A stretch of 45,776 bases of DNA from a virus (IMGVR_UViG_3300027743_000041:1-45776); one strand, 5' to 3'. Shown: positions 7,231 through 16,066, counted from the first letter of the stretch. A program made the numbers and translations. Notes: generated by a model from the sequence alone, not told the origin.

Positions 7231-7813
7231 CATATAACACTACATTGACGTGATAATTAATAGTACTTAATGTGATTTAGTTCTAGTACTTTACTATAGT
7301 TAAGGACTAACAAAGGTACGGGTATAACTCCAAACCGGGTCTTTATATATCTATTTACTGTCTACCAAAATTCTCTATCTTTTAACTAACTTTTGTAAAA
7401 ATTTAGGAGAAAAATTTCCGGATTCTCTAAAAAATATAAAAAATTTTTTTCAGAATTTAAATTTAATAAATCATTTAGAAAAAATAAAAAATTTAGGAAG
7501 AGATACCTAGCTAGCTATGCCGAAGGCAAGGAAGAATTGATTTGTTGATTCTAAAGACCTAACTTGGTTAGCTAAGCGTTTAGTTGGGGTAGACATTCGA
7601 CCCAAAGAGAGGATTTTGAGAAAATCTTAACAGGCGTCGAGGCATGGACAAACTTTAAAACATTAAGAAGAATTAAATAATTTCTCTTAATCGAGAATTA
7701 ATCCTTGGTGATACATCTAAACTCGCGTACTTTATGGCTTTCGCCTTTTCTTCGCCCATGATTTTCAATTGAAAGAATTAAATTAATTCCCAAGGTGGAC
7801 CAAAAAATAAGTG

Positions 7814-7842
7814 TTGACGTAGATTAAGATTGGGTGTATAAT
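7814..7842 (+). promoter_or_regulatory. Strong promoter for the virion module
   Basis: TTGACG (7814-7819), a 17-base spacer and TATAAT (7837-7842) match the sigma70 consensus at 11 of 12 positions. It is the best promoter in the window and points at the terminase-to-tail operon starting at 8136. Confidence 0.85.
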
Positions 7843-7848
7843 GAGTCA

Positions 7849-8135
7849 ACCAAACGTAAGTGACTGAGAAGGATAGACTTATGCTTAGTCTACTAGTTTG
7901 ATAGACTTATCGAATTGATTTAATTAATATAATTGAATTAAAAAATATCAATAAGTTCCAAAATCTGATATCCGCAAATAAGTAGAACTTCTTCATAGTT
8001 CTGCAAAAAGCTCATTCTTTTACTCTTGAGCGATGCGGAAGAGTACTAAATCTTTTTTAGTACCAACAACACCGCTAGATCCCTCCGCGTTTTCAAAATC
8101 AATTCTTTTCTCCGAAAACCCAAAGGAGGATTCCT
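7849..8135 (+). promoter_or_regulatory. Long structured 5' leader of the virion operon
   Basis: About 290 bases separate the promoter from the first ORF. The eleven-mer GATAGACTTAT occurs twice (7872, 7900). Stems include AGAACT/AGTTCT (about 7963-7982) and GTACTAAA/TTTAGTAC (about 8043-8063). The latter is enclosed by GCGGA (8035-8039) and TCCGC (8084-8088). The leader ends in a strong AAAGGAGG ribosome site before ATG 8136. It may control timing or stability of the late mRNA. Confidence 0.5.
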
Positions 8136-8333
8136 ATGCCTTCAATTAAACTTCCAGTCGATTTAGATGTAATTTCGCCTCATCCACTTCTCCGGAGTAA
8201 AGATAGAGAAGAGTCTGACTTTACAGATTCACAGAATGAACTCCTTTTAGTTTTAAGAGTACAACACTCGCCGCTGCATCATGTACTTTGTAAATATATT
8301 TTCGAGAATAAATCTAATGCCTCTAATAAATAA
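8136..8333 (+). CDS. Small protein, 65 aa; first ORF of the virion operon
   Basis: This frame has the best ribosome site in the region (AAAGGAGG, then six bases, then ATG). The product has no recognised domain. Its 3' end overlaps the start of the next gene, which itself lacks a good ribosome site, so ribosomes ending here may restart at 8317. It could be a real small protein or a coupling leader. Confidence 0.5.
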   Translation: MPSIKLPVDLDVISPHPLLRSKDREESDFTDSQNELLLVLRVQHSPLHHVLCKYIFENKSNASNK

Positions 8334-8898
8334 CAATAATCCTATTGAAGTAGGTCAGCCAATTGAACTAGGCCAGAATCTAGAAAAGGCTTTCGAGGAT
8401 AATCTTAACCCGGCGCTCGTCGATCCGGATAAAAATGATACAATAGCCTCAATTCTTGCAGAAGCAGGTATTGGAACATCTAACGTTAAAGAACCAGATT
8501 CCGAGCATAAAAAGCTAAGGAAAATCCTCGATCAAAGCGGGGCTAGTGTAATCAATGCATCTAAAACTATTGCACATGTAATGCAAAAAGGTAAGTTTGA
8601 TGCATCTAGATTAAAGGCTGCAGAACTAGTTTTTGATCTTCATGGACTTAGAGATAAAGATGGTGGAATGGTAAAACAGCCGGTGTTTCAATTTCTAATA
8701 AAGGACTCAACTGTGAATATTAATCAAATATTTTCCCCAATAAGAACCACCAGAGAAGAAATAATTAAGGCTGCTGATTCAAGTGATTCCTCAGATGAAA
8801 ATACTATTGATCTAGATCCAGCCGATGTAGAAGAAATAGAAGAAGATGAAGATTCAGAAGATTCAGAAGAGTCAGAAGATGAAGATTCAGAAGACTGA
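8317..8898 (+). CDS. Putative terminase small subunit, acidic C-terminus
   Basis: The start is uncertain: ATG 8317 gives 193 residues and ATG 8281 gives 205, neither with a strong ribosome site. A helical core (about 60-125 of the shorter form) contains KLRKILDQSGASVINASKTI and RLKAAELVFDLHGLRD, a pattern often seen in phage small-terminase-like proteins. The last 35 residues are nearly all Asp, Glu and Ser. Its place two to four genes before terL fits packaging. The call rests mainly on position and general look. Confidence 0.45.
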   Translation: MPLINNNNPIEVGQPIELGQNLEKAFEDNLNPALVDPDKNDTIASILAEAGIGTSNVKEPDSEHKKLRKILDQSGASVINASKTIAHVMQKGKFDASRLKAAELVFDLHGLRDKDGGMVKQPVFQFLIKDSTVNINQIFSPIRTTREEIIKAADSSDSSDENTIDLDPADVEEIEEDEDSEDSEESEDEDSED

Positions 8899-9046
8899 AA
8901 TACATCTTTGTATGAATTGTATGAAAGAACTAGCCGGTGAGGGAGTAGTCACTAATAAATATGGAGAGCTTTTCTGTTCAGAAGCCTGCGTTTCAGAATT
9001 TGAAAAAGAGAATAATTCATCTATACTTGATGAAGATGAAGAGTGA
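8879..9046 (+). CDS. Small zinc-binding protein, about 55 aa
   Basis: The distinctive part is CMNCMK followed 20 residues later by FCSEAC, giving a Cys2-Cys2 set like small treble-clef or MYM-type zinc fingers, then an acidic tail ending in DEDEE. The ATG at 8879 is a guess. The frame overlaps the repetitive acidic tail of the previous gene in another frame (an ATG at 8846 is also possible). Expression is probably coupled to the upstream gene. Confidence 0.5.
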   Translation: MKIQKTEIHLCMNCMKELAGEGVVTNKYGELFCSEACVSEFEKENNSSILDEDEE

Positions 9047-9072
9047 ATTATTTTGAAAAGTGAGAGACTTTA

Positions 9073-9327
9073 ATGTCCGAGAAGATTCTAAATAACACAG
9101 CTACACCAGAAGATCAGAAACCTACAATATATACTACAACATATAAAAAAGGTTATATGATCGGATCTTATCACTGGGTTTATCCTGGTGCTTTACCAGA
9201 AGCAGTTCAAGTCGCTAAATCTCACCTAGATAAGCGACATCTAAAACATTTACACACAACTCCGTTTCTGATAGATTTAAATGATGATAGTAATGGACCA
9301 ACTCCGTACGGATCAGAATATTCTTGA
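9073..9327 (+). CDS. Hypothetical protein, 84 aa
   Basis: The ORF starts 26 bases after the zinc-protein gene with a weak GAGAG ribosome site. The product has an aromatic middle (TTTYKKGYMIGSYHWVYPG) and a His/Leu-rich helix. No family was recognised. Its place between putative small terminase and terL suggests a late gene. Confidence 0.55.
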   Translation: MSEKILNNTATPEDQKPTIYTTTYKKGYMIGSYHWVYPGALPEAVQVAKSHLDKRHLKHLHTTPFLIDLNDDSNGPTPYGSEYS

Positions 9328-9395
9328 ATCTTTAAATATCAGTCGGCGGTCGGCTGAGCGAAAATTCAAATGGTCAGAGATCGAAGGAGATAAGT

Positions 9396-9575
9396 GTGCC
9401 TTTTCTAATTGAAATTCTGATAATAGTTGTAATTCTGGCAATTATTCTACACGTGATCTATAACTATTTGCCGATAGATACAACAATAAAACATTTGATA
9501 ATGCTAGTTGTGGTATTATTGGTAGTTTTATACTTTTATCGCGGCGGCTATGTGAGTTTACCTCCAGCTAGATAA
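9396..9575 (+). CDS. Small two-helix membrane protein (Thivi_2564-like)
   Basis: GTG at 9396 lies six bases after AGGAG (9385-9389), and the stop is at 9573-9575, giving 59 residues. The protein has two hydrophobic segments: residues 3-21 (LIEILIIVVILAIIL) and about 34-49 (LIMLVVVLLVVLYFY). They are joined by a short loop containing YNYLPIDTTIKH. This matches the look of the small membrane family annotated as Thivi_2564 in many phages, which has no proven role. A holin-like role is possible because no other holin candidate stands out. Confidence 0.6.
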   Translation: MPFLIEILIIVVILAIILHVIYNYLPIDTTIKHLIMLVVVLLVVLYFYRGGYVSLPPAR

Positions 9576-9595
9576 TTGAGTTTGATTGACAGAAA

Positions 9596-11197
9596 ATGCC
9601 AGTTAACGTTCATAGCCAGAAGGAAGATCAAAGTAATTATGATGCTAGTACTGTAATTAAATTAGAAGTAGAACCAGCAAGTTCAGCTCAAATTTATTTT
9701 CTCAATTCCACTAAAAGAAACATTCTCTTTAACTCAGGTTGGGGCGCGGGCAAAACATTTATTGCATGTTTTAAATTGATATTACTTTTAGCCAAATTCC
9801 CAAAATCAAGAGCGGTTATTGGAAGACAAAAGTACGTTGATCTAAATAAAACAACTAAAGAGACATTCTTTCAAGTATGTCCACCTCAGTTATATTCAGA
9901 AAAGTATGGTGGTGCAAGAGCAGATGGAAGAGGGTATCTCAGACTTATAAATGGATCTGAAGTCTTTTTCATGCATTTTGATAATCTAGACCTAAGATCC
10001 ATCAAATCTCTAGAAATAAACTTCCTCCTTCTAGATCAAGCAGAAGAAATAGCAGAATCAGTCTATTTAGCTTTAGATGCACGTCTAGGAAGAAAGTCAG
10101 ATGCGATTGTTCCAGAAGATTTAATAAAAGAATATGAAGCCGCCGGTCGAACTTGGCCGATAAATGAATTAACCAAAAGACCTCTCGTTCCAGTTTATTC
10201 TTTCCTGTTGATTAATCCTCCAGATGAAGGCGAATTACACTATTTAATCCAGAGATTCCATCCAAAGTCAGAAGAATGGCAAGAGAAATGGAAAGATACT
10301 AATGATTATATCTGGTCAAGTTCTAGAGATAATAAAGCCCTTCCAAAAGAAAATCTAGAGAATATGTTAACACGCGATCCGAAATGGGTCGCTAGATATG
10401 TAGATGGGGAAATTGGACAAGGTGAAGGGGCTATACATTATATCTATGATGATTCAATTGTTGAAGTTAGTCCAATTTGGCTAAAGAATTTAATAAAGAA
10501 AGCAAGTTTATGCCGCGTGTTAGATTATGGATCATCTGAACCAACATGTTGTCTCTGGTTTGCATCTTTTAAGGGCTTTCACTACTGCTATAGAGAATAT
10601 TATGTGGCGGATACAATCATTTCTCAGCACCGTGAAGCTATAAATGACTTATCATATGAAGAATATTATACATTTAACTTAGCAGATCCGGCGATTTTTA
10701 GTAAAACTAAAGAGAAATATGGTGGATTTTGGACTGTAGCAGATGAATTTATGGATGCAAGTCTAGATTCACCATCTTTAGTCTGGATGCCTGCAGATAA
10801 TAATGAATTTGCTACAAGAAATAGAATTAATGAACTCCTGAAGTGGGATGAGCATGGAATTAATCCAATAACAGGCAAAAAAGGAACACCGCATTTATTT
10901 TTTATTAGAAGAAATAAAGATAATCCGCAAGGTTGTTATCATGTTCTTCGAGAAACTAAATCTCAGAAGAAAAAGCTCCTGGATACAGTTAATGGTAGAC
11001 CTATCTATTGTGATGATCGAGATGATGGCGTATCTGATCATAGTTATGATTGTCTACGTTACTATTGTGCATCACATCTTCAAGGTAGAAAGGATCTCAT
11101 AAAGCGTCCAAAAGGGAATAGCTTTTATGGAATGCGAGATAGATTAAAAGCGCTTAGACAAAGTGGCTATCTTGATAGATATGGAATTATTCAATAA
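9596..11197 (+). CDS. terL: Terminase large subunit (ATPase and nuclease)
   Basis: The 533-residue length is usual for phage large terminases, which cut and pump DNA into the prohead through the portal. The Walker A motif GWGAGKT is at residues 48-54 and the Walker B motif is FLLLDQAEE (143-151, Asp147 with Glu150 catalytic). The C-terminal RNase H-like nuclease begins at RVLDYGSSEP near residue 305 and ends with the DDGVSDHSYDCLRYY set near 480. A homing endonuclease gene follows immediately, a common location for such elements. Confidence 0.93.
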   Translation: MPVNVHSQKEDQSNYDASTVIKLEVEPASSAQIYFLNSTKRNILFNSGWGAGKTFIACFKLILLLAKFPKSRAVIGRQKYVDLNKTTKETFFQVCPPQLYSEKYGGARADGRGYLRLINGSEVFFMHFDNLDLRSIKSLEINFLLLDQAEEIAESVYLALDARLGRKSDAIVPEDLIKEYEAAGRTWPINELTKRPLVPVYSFLLINPPDEGELHYLIQRFHPKSEEWQEKWKDTNDYIWSSSRDNKALPKENLENMLTRDPKWVARYVDGEIGQGEGAIHYIYDDSIVEVSPIWLKNLIKKASLCRVLDYGSSEPTCCLWFASFKGFHYCYREYYVADTIISQHREAINDLSYEEYYTFNLADPAIFSKTKEKYGGFWTVADEFMDASLDSPSLVWMPADNNEFATRNRINELLKWDEHGINPITGKKGTPHLFFIRRNKDNPQGCYHVLRETKSQKKKLLDTVNGRPIYCDDRDDGVSDHSYDCLRYYCASHLQGRKDLIKRPKGNSFYGMRDRLKALRQSGYLDRYGIIQ

Positions 11198-11212
11198 CTA
11201 TTTCCCAGATCC

Positions 11213-11241
11213 TTGACACCTTGGTCATTGTGTGGTATCCT
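11213..11241 (+). promoter_or_regulatory. Promoter for the first HNH-AP2 gene, -10 inside a hairpin
   Basis: TTGACA (11213-11218), a 17-base spacer and TATCCT (11236-11241) form a sigma70-like promoter with a perfect -35 and a TGG extended -10 element (11233-11235). The -10 lies in the left arm of the hairpin at 11233-11256, so a transcript starting near 11248 would lack that arm. Confidence 0.65.
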
Positions 11242-11256
11242 GAGAGGGGGATACCA
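11233..11256 (+). promoter_or_regulatory. Hairpin around the ribosome site of the first HNH-AP2 gene
   Basis: TGGTATCC (11233-11240) pairs perfectly with GGATACCA (11249-11256). The loop TGAGAGGG and first bases of the right arm hold the only purine-rich SD candidate (AGGGGG, 11245-11250) before the ATG at 11263. Only read-through mRNA from terL would contain both arms. Confidence 0.6.
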
Positions 11257-11262
11257 TTCAAT

Positions 11263-11754
11263 ATGACCAAATTTTGGTTAACGATTCCGCGAACTTTTGG
11301 TGTTGCGGCAGAAATACTAGTAGATGATGAAGATTATCCAAGAATTCAACCACTTAATTGGTGGATAGTAAGTACAGCAACTGGTAAAAGAATTTTAGGT
11401 TATTATGGAGAATCTAAAATTCAATTAGCAAATTTTATATTAAAGTTACCTTGGGAGGCCATAATTGATCATAAAGATCGAGATTATAAAAATAATCAAA
11501 AGAGTAATTTAAGAATATCAACTAAAGAACAAAATAGTTATAATAGAAGTATTGCTTCTAATAATACTTCTGGCTATAAAGGTGTTAGTCTAGATAAAAG
11601 ATATAATAGATGGGCTGCTAGCATTAAAATGGATGGTAAAAGAAAAGGTTTAGGCTATTATGATACAGCAAAAGAAGCAGCCAAAGCGTATGACAAAGCA
11701 GCAGAAAAGTATTTCGGTGAATTTGCCTGTTTAAATTTTCCAAAGGAGAAATAA
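11263..11754 (+). CDS. HNH homing endonuclease with AP2 domain, copy 1
   Basis: I chose ATG 11263 over an upstream TTG because of the SD position, giving 163 residues. The HNH core is IIDHKDRDYKNNQKSNLR, with the usual DH and NN..NLR elements. The C-terminal AP2-type DNA-binding domain runs from SGYKGVSLDKRYNRW to FACLNFP. Free-standing HNH-AP2 genes are mobile elements that cut cognate alleles and copy themselves in. This one sits between terL and the next virion gene. It is related to the genes at 17233 and 32187, all ending in YGEFAxLNFP. Confidence 0.9.
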   Translation: MTKFWLTIPRTFGVAAEILVDDEDYPRIQPLNWWIVSTATGKRILGYYGESKIQLANFILKLPWEAIIDHKDRDYKNNQKSNLRISTKEQNSYNRSIASNNTSGYKGVSLDKRYNRWAASIKMDGKRKGLGYYDTAKEAAKAYDKAAEKYFGEFACLNFPKEK

Positions 11755-11757
11755 AAA

Positions 11758-12246
11758 ATGCCTGTAGGTCATTTCACGAATGAACTAGGAAATGTAACTG
11801 AAAGAGATTACCCCACTTCAGTTCTGACTCAAACTGGTAAAAGAGTATTGGCTAGAGCACAAAAAGGTTCCTATGAATCTTTAGTAATTGCTTTAGTTAT
11901 TTATAAAGTTGTAAAAAATTTACCATTCCCAAAAAATACGCAAGAAAGAGATGAACAAATAGATCTTCAGCGGACAATTGCACAGGCAATTAGAAATAGG
12001 CTAGATGACCCTAGAGCTAGATTTGAAAAATCAATTTCCGAAATTGCTAAATCTGTTGGATTAGATTGGCCGGAGCCCGATGATCCAAGATGGATTACTG
12101 CACTAGAAAATTCAAATGGAACAGCAGGCAATTCAATAAAAGCAAGAGATGCTAATTCAATTTTAGGTCATGGACTACATCTAGGACCGAAAGATGCAAT
12201 TCTAGGTGAAGTAGAGATTGGTGATTTTAAGTTTCAAATGAGTTAA
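11758..12246 (+). CDS. Hypothetical late protein, 162 aa
   Basis: The start follows an AAAGGAG ribosome site located in the end of the HNH gene. The product has a helical N-terminal half with an IALVIYKVVKNLPFP stretch and a helix-rich centre (RTIAQAIRNRLDD). The C-terminus is Gly-rich. It lies between terL and portal genes, where small head-related proteins are often found. No family was recognised. Confidence 0.65.
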   Translation: MPVGHFTNELGNVTERDYPTSVLTQTGKRVLARAQKGSYESLVIALVIYKVVKNLPFPKNTQERDEQIDLQRTIAQAIRNRLDDPRARFEKSISEIAKSVGLDWPEPDDPRWITALENSNGTAGNSIKARDANSILGHGLHLGPKDAILGEVEIGDFKFQMS

Positions 12247-12247
12247 T

Positions 12248-12511
12248 ATGGATAACGAAGAATATTATAGAACTGCTAATGCATTAGATTTTAATGCTAA
12301 AGAAAAAGCTGCGGCAAATATGGCAAAATTAGCTTATGATGCTCAAGCTGGCACACTTAATCCAAGTTCTAAAGAAGAAATAGGAGAGAGAATAGAACGA
12401 ATATTAAGAAATGCAAAAAGAGAAGTTCAACAATGTGAAGAGCTTCTTGAACTTTTGAAGAGAAATCCAGACACTCAACGGATTTTAGATTTGTTGAAAC
12501 TATATCTTTAA
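12248..12511 (+). CDS. Hypothetical late protein, 87 aa, helical
   Basis: The ORF begins two bases after the previous stop, implying coupling. The sequence is almost wholly helical and charged, with an amphipathic coil over the last 45 residues (EIGERIERILRNAKREVQQCEELLELLKR). Position among head genes suggests a virion or assembly role. No family was recognised. Confidence 0.6.
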   Translation: MDNEEYYRTANALDFNAKEKAAANMAKLAYDAQAGTLNPSSKEEIGERIERILRNAKREVQQCEELLELLKRNPDTQRILDLLKLYL

Positions 12512-12560
12512 TGATTTAGAAAATGCCGGTTAAACTCTAACCCAGAAAAGAAAGAAATAA

Positions 12561-12854
12561 ATGCCAAACGATTATCAAAACATGTTCAATTTGCTAAGAA
12601 GTCAATATTCTCAACCGGCGGGCGGGCAAGTTAATTCGGGTCCGTATGGTTATATCGATCAAGGTTTTGATCAAGAAGAAGAACTAAGACGGAGAAGAAG
12701 ACAAGCTTTAATGCAAAATATGTTAGGACAACAAGATAATGGAATGGTAAGTGATATATTTAGTGCAATTGGAGGTGGAGTGGGTCCAGGTGGAGGAATA
12801 TTAGGTGGTATAGTTCCAAATGTACTTGCTGCAATCTTTAAGAAGAGACAATAA
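12561..12854 (+). CDS. Small late protein, 97 aa, Gly-rich C-terminus
   Basis: The product starts with a polar segment (NMFNLLRSQYSQPAGGQ), then an arginine cluster (EEELRRRRRQALM). It ends with a glycine-rich hydrophobic segment containing GGGVGPGGGILGG and a basic end KKRQ. The stop overlaps the portal start as TAATG. The tail could insert in a membrane or pack in the virion. Function unknown. Confidence 0.6.
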   Translation: MPNDYQNMFNLLRSQYSQPAGGQVNSGPYGYIDQGFDQEEELRRRRRQALMQNMLGQQDNGMVSDIFSAIGGGVGPGGGILGGIVPNVLAAIFKKRQ

Positions 12855-14707
12855 TGAATAAAAAGCAAAAAGAAGAGAGTTATGCCAAACATTGGCTAGA
12901 ACGTATAAGAAAAGCATGCGAGTACTATGATCAGTGGGAATCAAAGTATAAATGTAGGATTTTAGAGAAATATTTAGATGGAAGTGTAAGTACAGCGGCG
13001 GGCGGAACTGAATTAAGTTATTATTTAAATCTTTTTTTTAGTTCAACAAAAGTTAAATCTCCGAGCCTTTGCTTTAACAGACCAAGTTACTCATTAACAC
13101 CCAAGCCGTGGAAGTTAGATTTTAATCCTGAAGTAGCGATGACTACTGCAAGACTGAAAGAAGATACATTAAACAGTTTTATTCAAGAAAGTTCTCTGAA
13201 TTTTGCCGAAGAAATAAAGATGTGCCTTTTGGATTCCTGGAGCTATTTTGGTGTAATGGAAGTTGGTTATGCAGCTAATTGGATACAAAATCCAAACGCG
13301 GGCAAACCAATTCTAAAGGCAGATTATTTCGATGAAGAAAGTGGAGATGATCCAGGTGATACACTGAAGGAACCAGATGAGATTCCTGAAAAAGAATATG
13401 TTTACTTTAAACGAATACCTGCTCATAGGTTTAGGGTTGGTGGTTCTGATTCGCATAATACAGAAAGAAATAACTGGGTTGGATACTACGAGTTTGTTAG
13501 AACTGATGATCTCCTTGCAAATAAAAAGTATTTAGATAATTTAGATGAGAAAGACTGGCCGTCAGGAAGATCAGATGATTATTATGCAGACTTTGCGGGG
13601 CCGGAAGATGAGAAAAACTTTACATCAAACGGTGATTATACTAAAATCTGGAAGATATGGGACATTCGGGCTAAGGTAAAGTGCATAATATTAGCCACGC
13701 CGGAGAAATGTATTTACAAAGAACCTTTCAAAAGATTGCCTATATTTGGACTCCGATTTGATTATAAACGCACGGGTTGGTATCCAGTTCCTGTTACATT
13801 TAATTGGAAAAGTCCACAAGATGAAATAAATGAATCAAGAAATCAAATGCGAAACCACAGGCGTAGAGTTAGACAAATGTGGCAAGCAATGGAACAAACC
13901 GTCGATCCAGATGAAATAGATAAATTCGTACATGGCCCAGATGCAACAGTTATCTTCGTTAAAAGAGATCAAGCAATTCAACCAATTAATAACGCACCTT
14001 TGGATTCGAGTATTGTTCAAAGTTTACAAGTTAGCACAGATGATTTCGACAAAATTGCGGGAACATCTAATCCACAAAGAGGAGTTTCTGATAGAACAAC
14101 AGCAACAGAAGCAACAACAATTGAGAATCGTGCGAGGGTCAGAGAAGATCTGGAAAGAGAAGTAGTTGCAGAGTGGCTGTGTAATATTGGAAGAGAAGTT
14201 CTATTAACTATAATTGAGAAATTTACTGAACCTTTCTGGATTAAACTTAATAGAGATATGGGTGAGCCAGGTGAAGAAGTTCAGGATTTACAACAGAGAT
14301 ATCAATTAGTTCATTCAGCAATGCTCGAAGATTCGACGGATTTTGAATTAGAAGCGTCCGTTACATCATTATCGCCAGTTACGAATGAAGTGGAAAAGAA
14401 AAAGTTCCTGGAATTCATGAGTATTCTCCAGAATTTCCCAATTATGAGTTTACATCCAACGATAATTAGAGAAGCAGCATATCGCTGTGATTATCGGAAT
14501 GAACAAGTAATTCGGGCAATGCAACAAATGGCTCAGCTATCTATGATGGCAAAAGCTAATGAAGGTCAGCAGAATCTTGCAAATCAAGAAGGTCAACCAA
14601 AAGAAAGTCAAGGAGAGCAAAGTAATTATGCACAAGCGAAAGTAGCTCAAATGACTCCGCCGCAACAAGAAGAGATTAGGCAACAGATGGCGAATCAAGT
14701 TCAATAA
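12854..14707 (+). CDS. Portal protein
   Basis: At 617 residues in the slot between terL and scaffold/capsid, this is the expected portal, the dodecameric ring through which DNA enters and leaves the head. The sequence has a typical mixed core with YFKRIPAHRFRVGG, a segment PVTFNWKSPQDEINESRNQMRNHRRR, and a downstream helix with RTTATEATTIENRARVREDL. The C-terminal 80 residues are Gln-rich and probably form the barrel/crown region. The start overlaps the previous stop by one base. Confidence 0.85.
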   Translation: MNKKQKEESYAKHWLERIRKACEYYDQWESKYKCRILEKYLDGSVSTAAGGTELSYYLNLFFSSTKVKSPSLCFNRPSYSLTPKPWKLDFNPEVAMTTARLKEDTLNSFIQESSLNFAEEIKMCLLDSWSYFGVMEVGYAANWIQNPNAGKPILKADYFDEESGDDPGDTLKEPDEIPEKEYVYFKRIPAHRFRVGGSDSHNTERNNWVGYYEFVRTDDLLANKKYLDNLDEKDWPSGRSDDYYADFAGPEDEKNFTSNGDYTKIWKIWDIRAKVKCIILATPEKCIYKEPFKRLPIFGLRFDYKRTGWYPVPVTFNWKSPQDEINESRNQMRNHRRRVRQMWQAMEQTVDPDEIDKFVHGPDATVIFVKRDQAIQPINNAPLDSSIVQSLQVSTDDFDKIAGTSNPQRGVSDRTTATEATTIENRARVREDLEREVVAEWLCNIGREVLLTIIEKFTEPFWIKLNRDMGEPGEEVQDLQQRYQLVHSAMLEDSTDFELEASVTSLSPVTNEVEKKKFLEFMSILQNFPIMSLHPTIIREAAYRCDYRNEQVIRAMQQMAQLSMMAKANEGQQNLANQEGQPKESQGEQSNYAQAKVAQMTPPQQEEIRQQMANQVQ

Positions 14708-14720
14708 AGGAGAAAGATTT

Positions 14721-15041
14721 ATGGCAGAATATGATAGGAATAAAGATATTCAAAGCAGAGATACTGGAGTGAAAGATCGAGAAAAGAAGAAAGAGAAAAA
14801 AGAAGAAAAAGAAGCACCGGCTTCAGAAAGATTACCACAACAAGATGATGATCTGAAGAAGATTGCAGAAAAACTTCTCAAAGCAATAGAGAAATTGGAA
14901 GAAGCTCAAAAGGAAGAAGAGGAAGAAATTGATGAAATAGAGAAGATTCCTCTGAGAGAAAAGAGAATTGCAAGACTAATTGATCTTCAGACAAACTTTA
15001 ATGAAATTAACAGGCGATTGAACTTGTTGATTGCGAAATAA
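14721..15041 (+). CDS. Charged coiled-coil protein, 106 aa
   Basis: The gene has an AAAGGAG ribosome site before ATG. About half of the residues are Lys, Glu, Asp or Arg, and residues 40-105 form a long coiled coil. It sits between portal and scaffold, so an assembly or internal head role is plausible. No family was recognised. Confidence 0.6.
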   Translation: MAEYDRNKDIQSRDTGVKDREKKKEKKEEKEAPASERLPQQDDDLKKIAEKLLKAIEKLEEAQKEEEEEIDEIEKIPLREKRIARLIDLQTNFNEINRRLNLLIAK

Positions 15042-15050
15042 TCGAGCGAA

Positions 15051-15242
15051 ATGGCTAATATTAATATGGGGAAGAATCAGTCCGGGGCTAAGATTTCAGC
15101 TAAGTCAATACTTCGGAGTAAACTATTAGATTTACTGAAGTCCAAATCTCTCTCTGTTTCATCTACTAACCAACAGAAAAAGACTGAGACTTCCCCACCA
15201 ACTAATACTGGAAATAAAAAGGAAAAGGATATTAAGAAATGA
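15051..15242 (+). CDS. Small basic protein, 63 aa
   Basis: The ORF begins nine bases after the previous stop and its own end overlaps the scaffold start. It is rich in Lys, Ser and Asn and looks disordered in its second half. No family was recognised; compact head-gene packing is the main support. Confidence 0.5.
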   Translation: MANINMGKNQSGAKISAKSILRSKLLDLLKSKSLSVSSTNQQKKTETSPPTNTGNKKEKDIKK

Positions 15243-16066
15243 GTGATACTAATACATCACTGCGAAATGCCGTAGAATCGGCGGCTAAAGACCAAAATAT
15301 TACTGAAGAGCAAGATCATAAAGTTGAGTCTAACGGAAATGAAACAGCTAAAAAAGATGAAAAGACTGAAACTGAAGAACAGCCAAATTCTGAAGTTGAA
15401 GAATCTATTGATCCAGAAATTGAAGAAGCTGTAAACTTTTATCGGGCGCTGAAAGATCCGAATCAACAACTAAATATCATTAGTGAATTAGCACGGCGGG
15501 CTGGAGTATTAAAGGCAAATGAATCAATTACTCAGAAAGAGGGCGCCTCGGCTAAGAATTTTAATGATCTATTAGGCGAGATTCTTGGTGATGAATATCC
15601 AGATCTCAAAGATAAGCTAGGGAAAGTATTTCAGGCTTATGATAAAGAACATGATCAGAAATTGAATAGCGTGCGTGCTGAAATAGAATATGAAAGAGCG
15701 CAAAAGGCCGCTAGTGATTTCGAGGTTGAGTTCTCAAGTTTTATCAAAACGAATAATATTACTGAAGCAGACGCGGCCAAAATGATTAAAGAAATTGAAG
15801 CATTACCGCCTGCTGTTGGTAAAAACGGAAAACGTATCTCACTGACTGATTATCTTGGAAAGATCCATAGACTAGTAAATATGGATAAACAGAACACGAA
15901 TAAAGAAGTAGAACGCGCAAAAAAGATTCAACAGAATCTTAAAGAAAGATCCACGAATCTTTCCTCAGATATCAGTGAAGACAGGATAAAAACTGGATCT
16001 AAACTGCCGTCAATTAGAGAATCAATCCGGGCTGCATCTGAAGGCGTTAAATTTGCAGATGATTAG
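15239..16066 (+). CDS. Scaffold protein (putative)
   Basis: The 275-residue product lies directly before the major capsid gene. It has an acidic, disordered N-terminus (about 1-60), a helical acidic centre and a long coiled coil (about 130-245), with a basic C-terminal region. That composition and position are typical of internal scaffolds that guide prohead assembly and then leave. Identification is by position and composition, not by a signature motif. Confidence 0.75.
   Translation: MSDTNTSLRNAVESAAKDQNITEEQDHKVESNGNETAKKDEKTETEEQPNSEVEESIDPEIEEAVNFYRALKDPNQQLNIISELARRAGVLKANESITQKEGASAKNFNDLLGEILGDEYPDLKDKLGKVFQAYDKEHDQKLNSVRAEIEYERAQKAASDFEVEFSSFIKTNNITEADAAKMIKEIEALPPAVGKNGKRISLTDYLGKIHRLVNMDKQNTNKEVERAKKIQQNLKERSTNLSSDISEDRIKTGSKLPSIRESIRAASEGVKFADD

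Larger units (their letters stand above)
6673..7813. other. Large gene-free region, candidate origin/operator region
   Basis: No ORF here has a start, ribosome site and plausible product. Visible structure includes an eight-base inverted repeat GATCTAGC (6700-6707) with GCTAGATC (6763-6770), enclosing the 14-base palindrome ACTACAATTGTAGT. There are also repeated GTTAA palindromes (6888-7223) and an AT-only-like tract around 7380-7500 with A- and T-runs. The motif AAAATTTAGGA appears twice (near 7403 and 7487). This combination suits a replication origin or a repressor-controlled regulatory region. Confidence 0.5.

Noticed and set aside
9587-9610. TTGACA just before terL as a promoter
   Set aside because: No -10-like hexamer at 16-18 bases, and the spacing would place it inside the gene.
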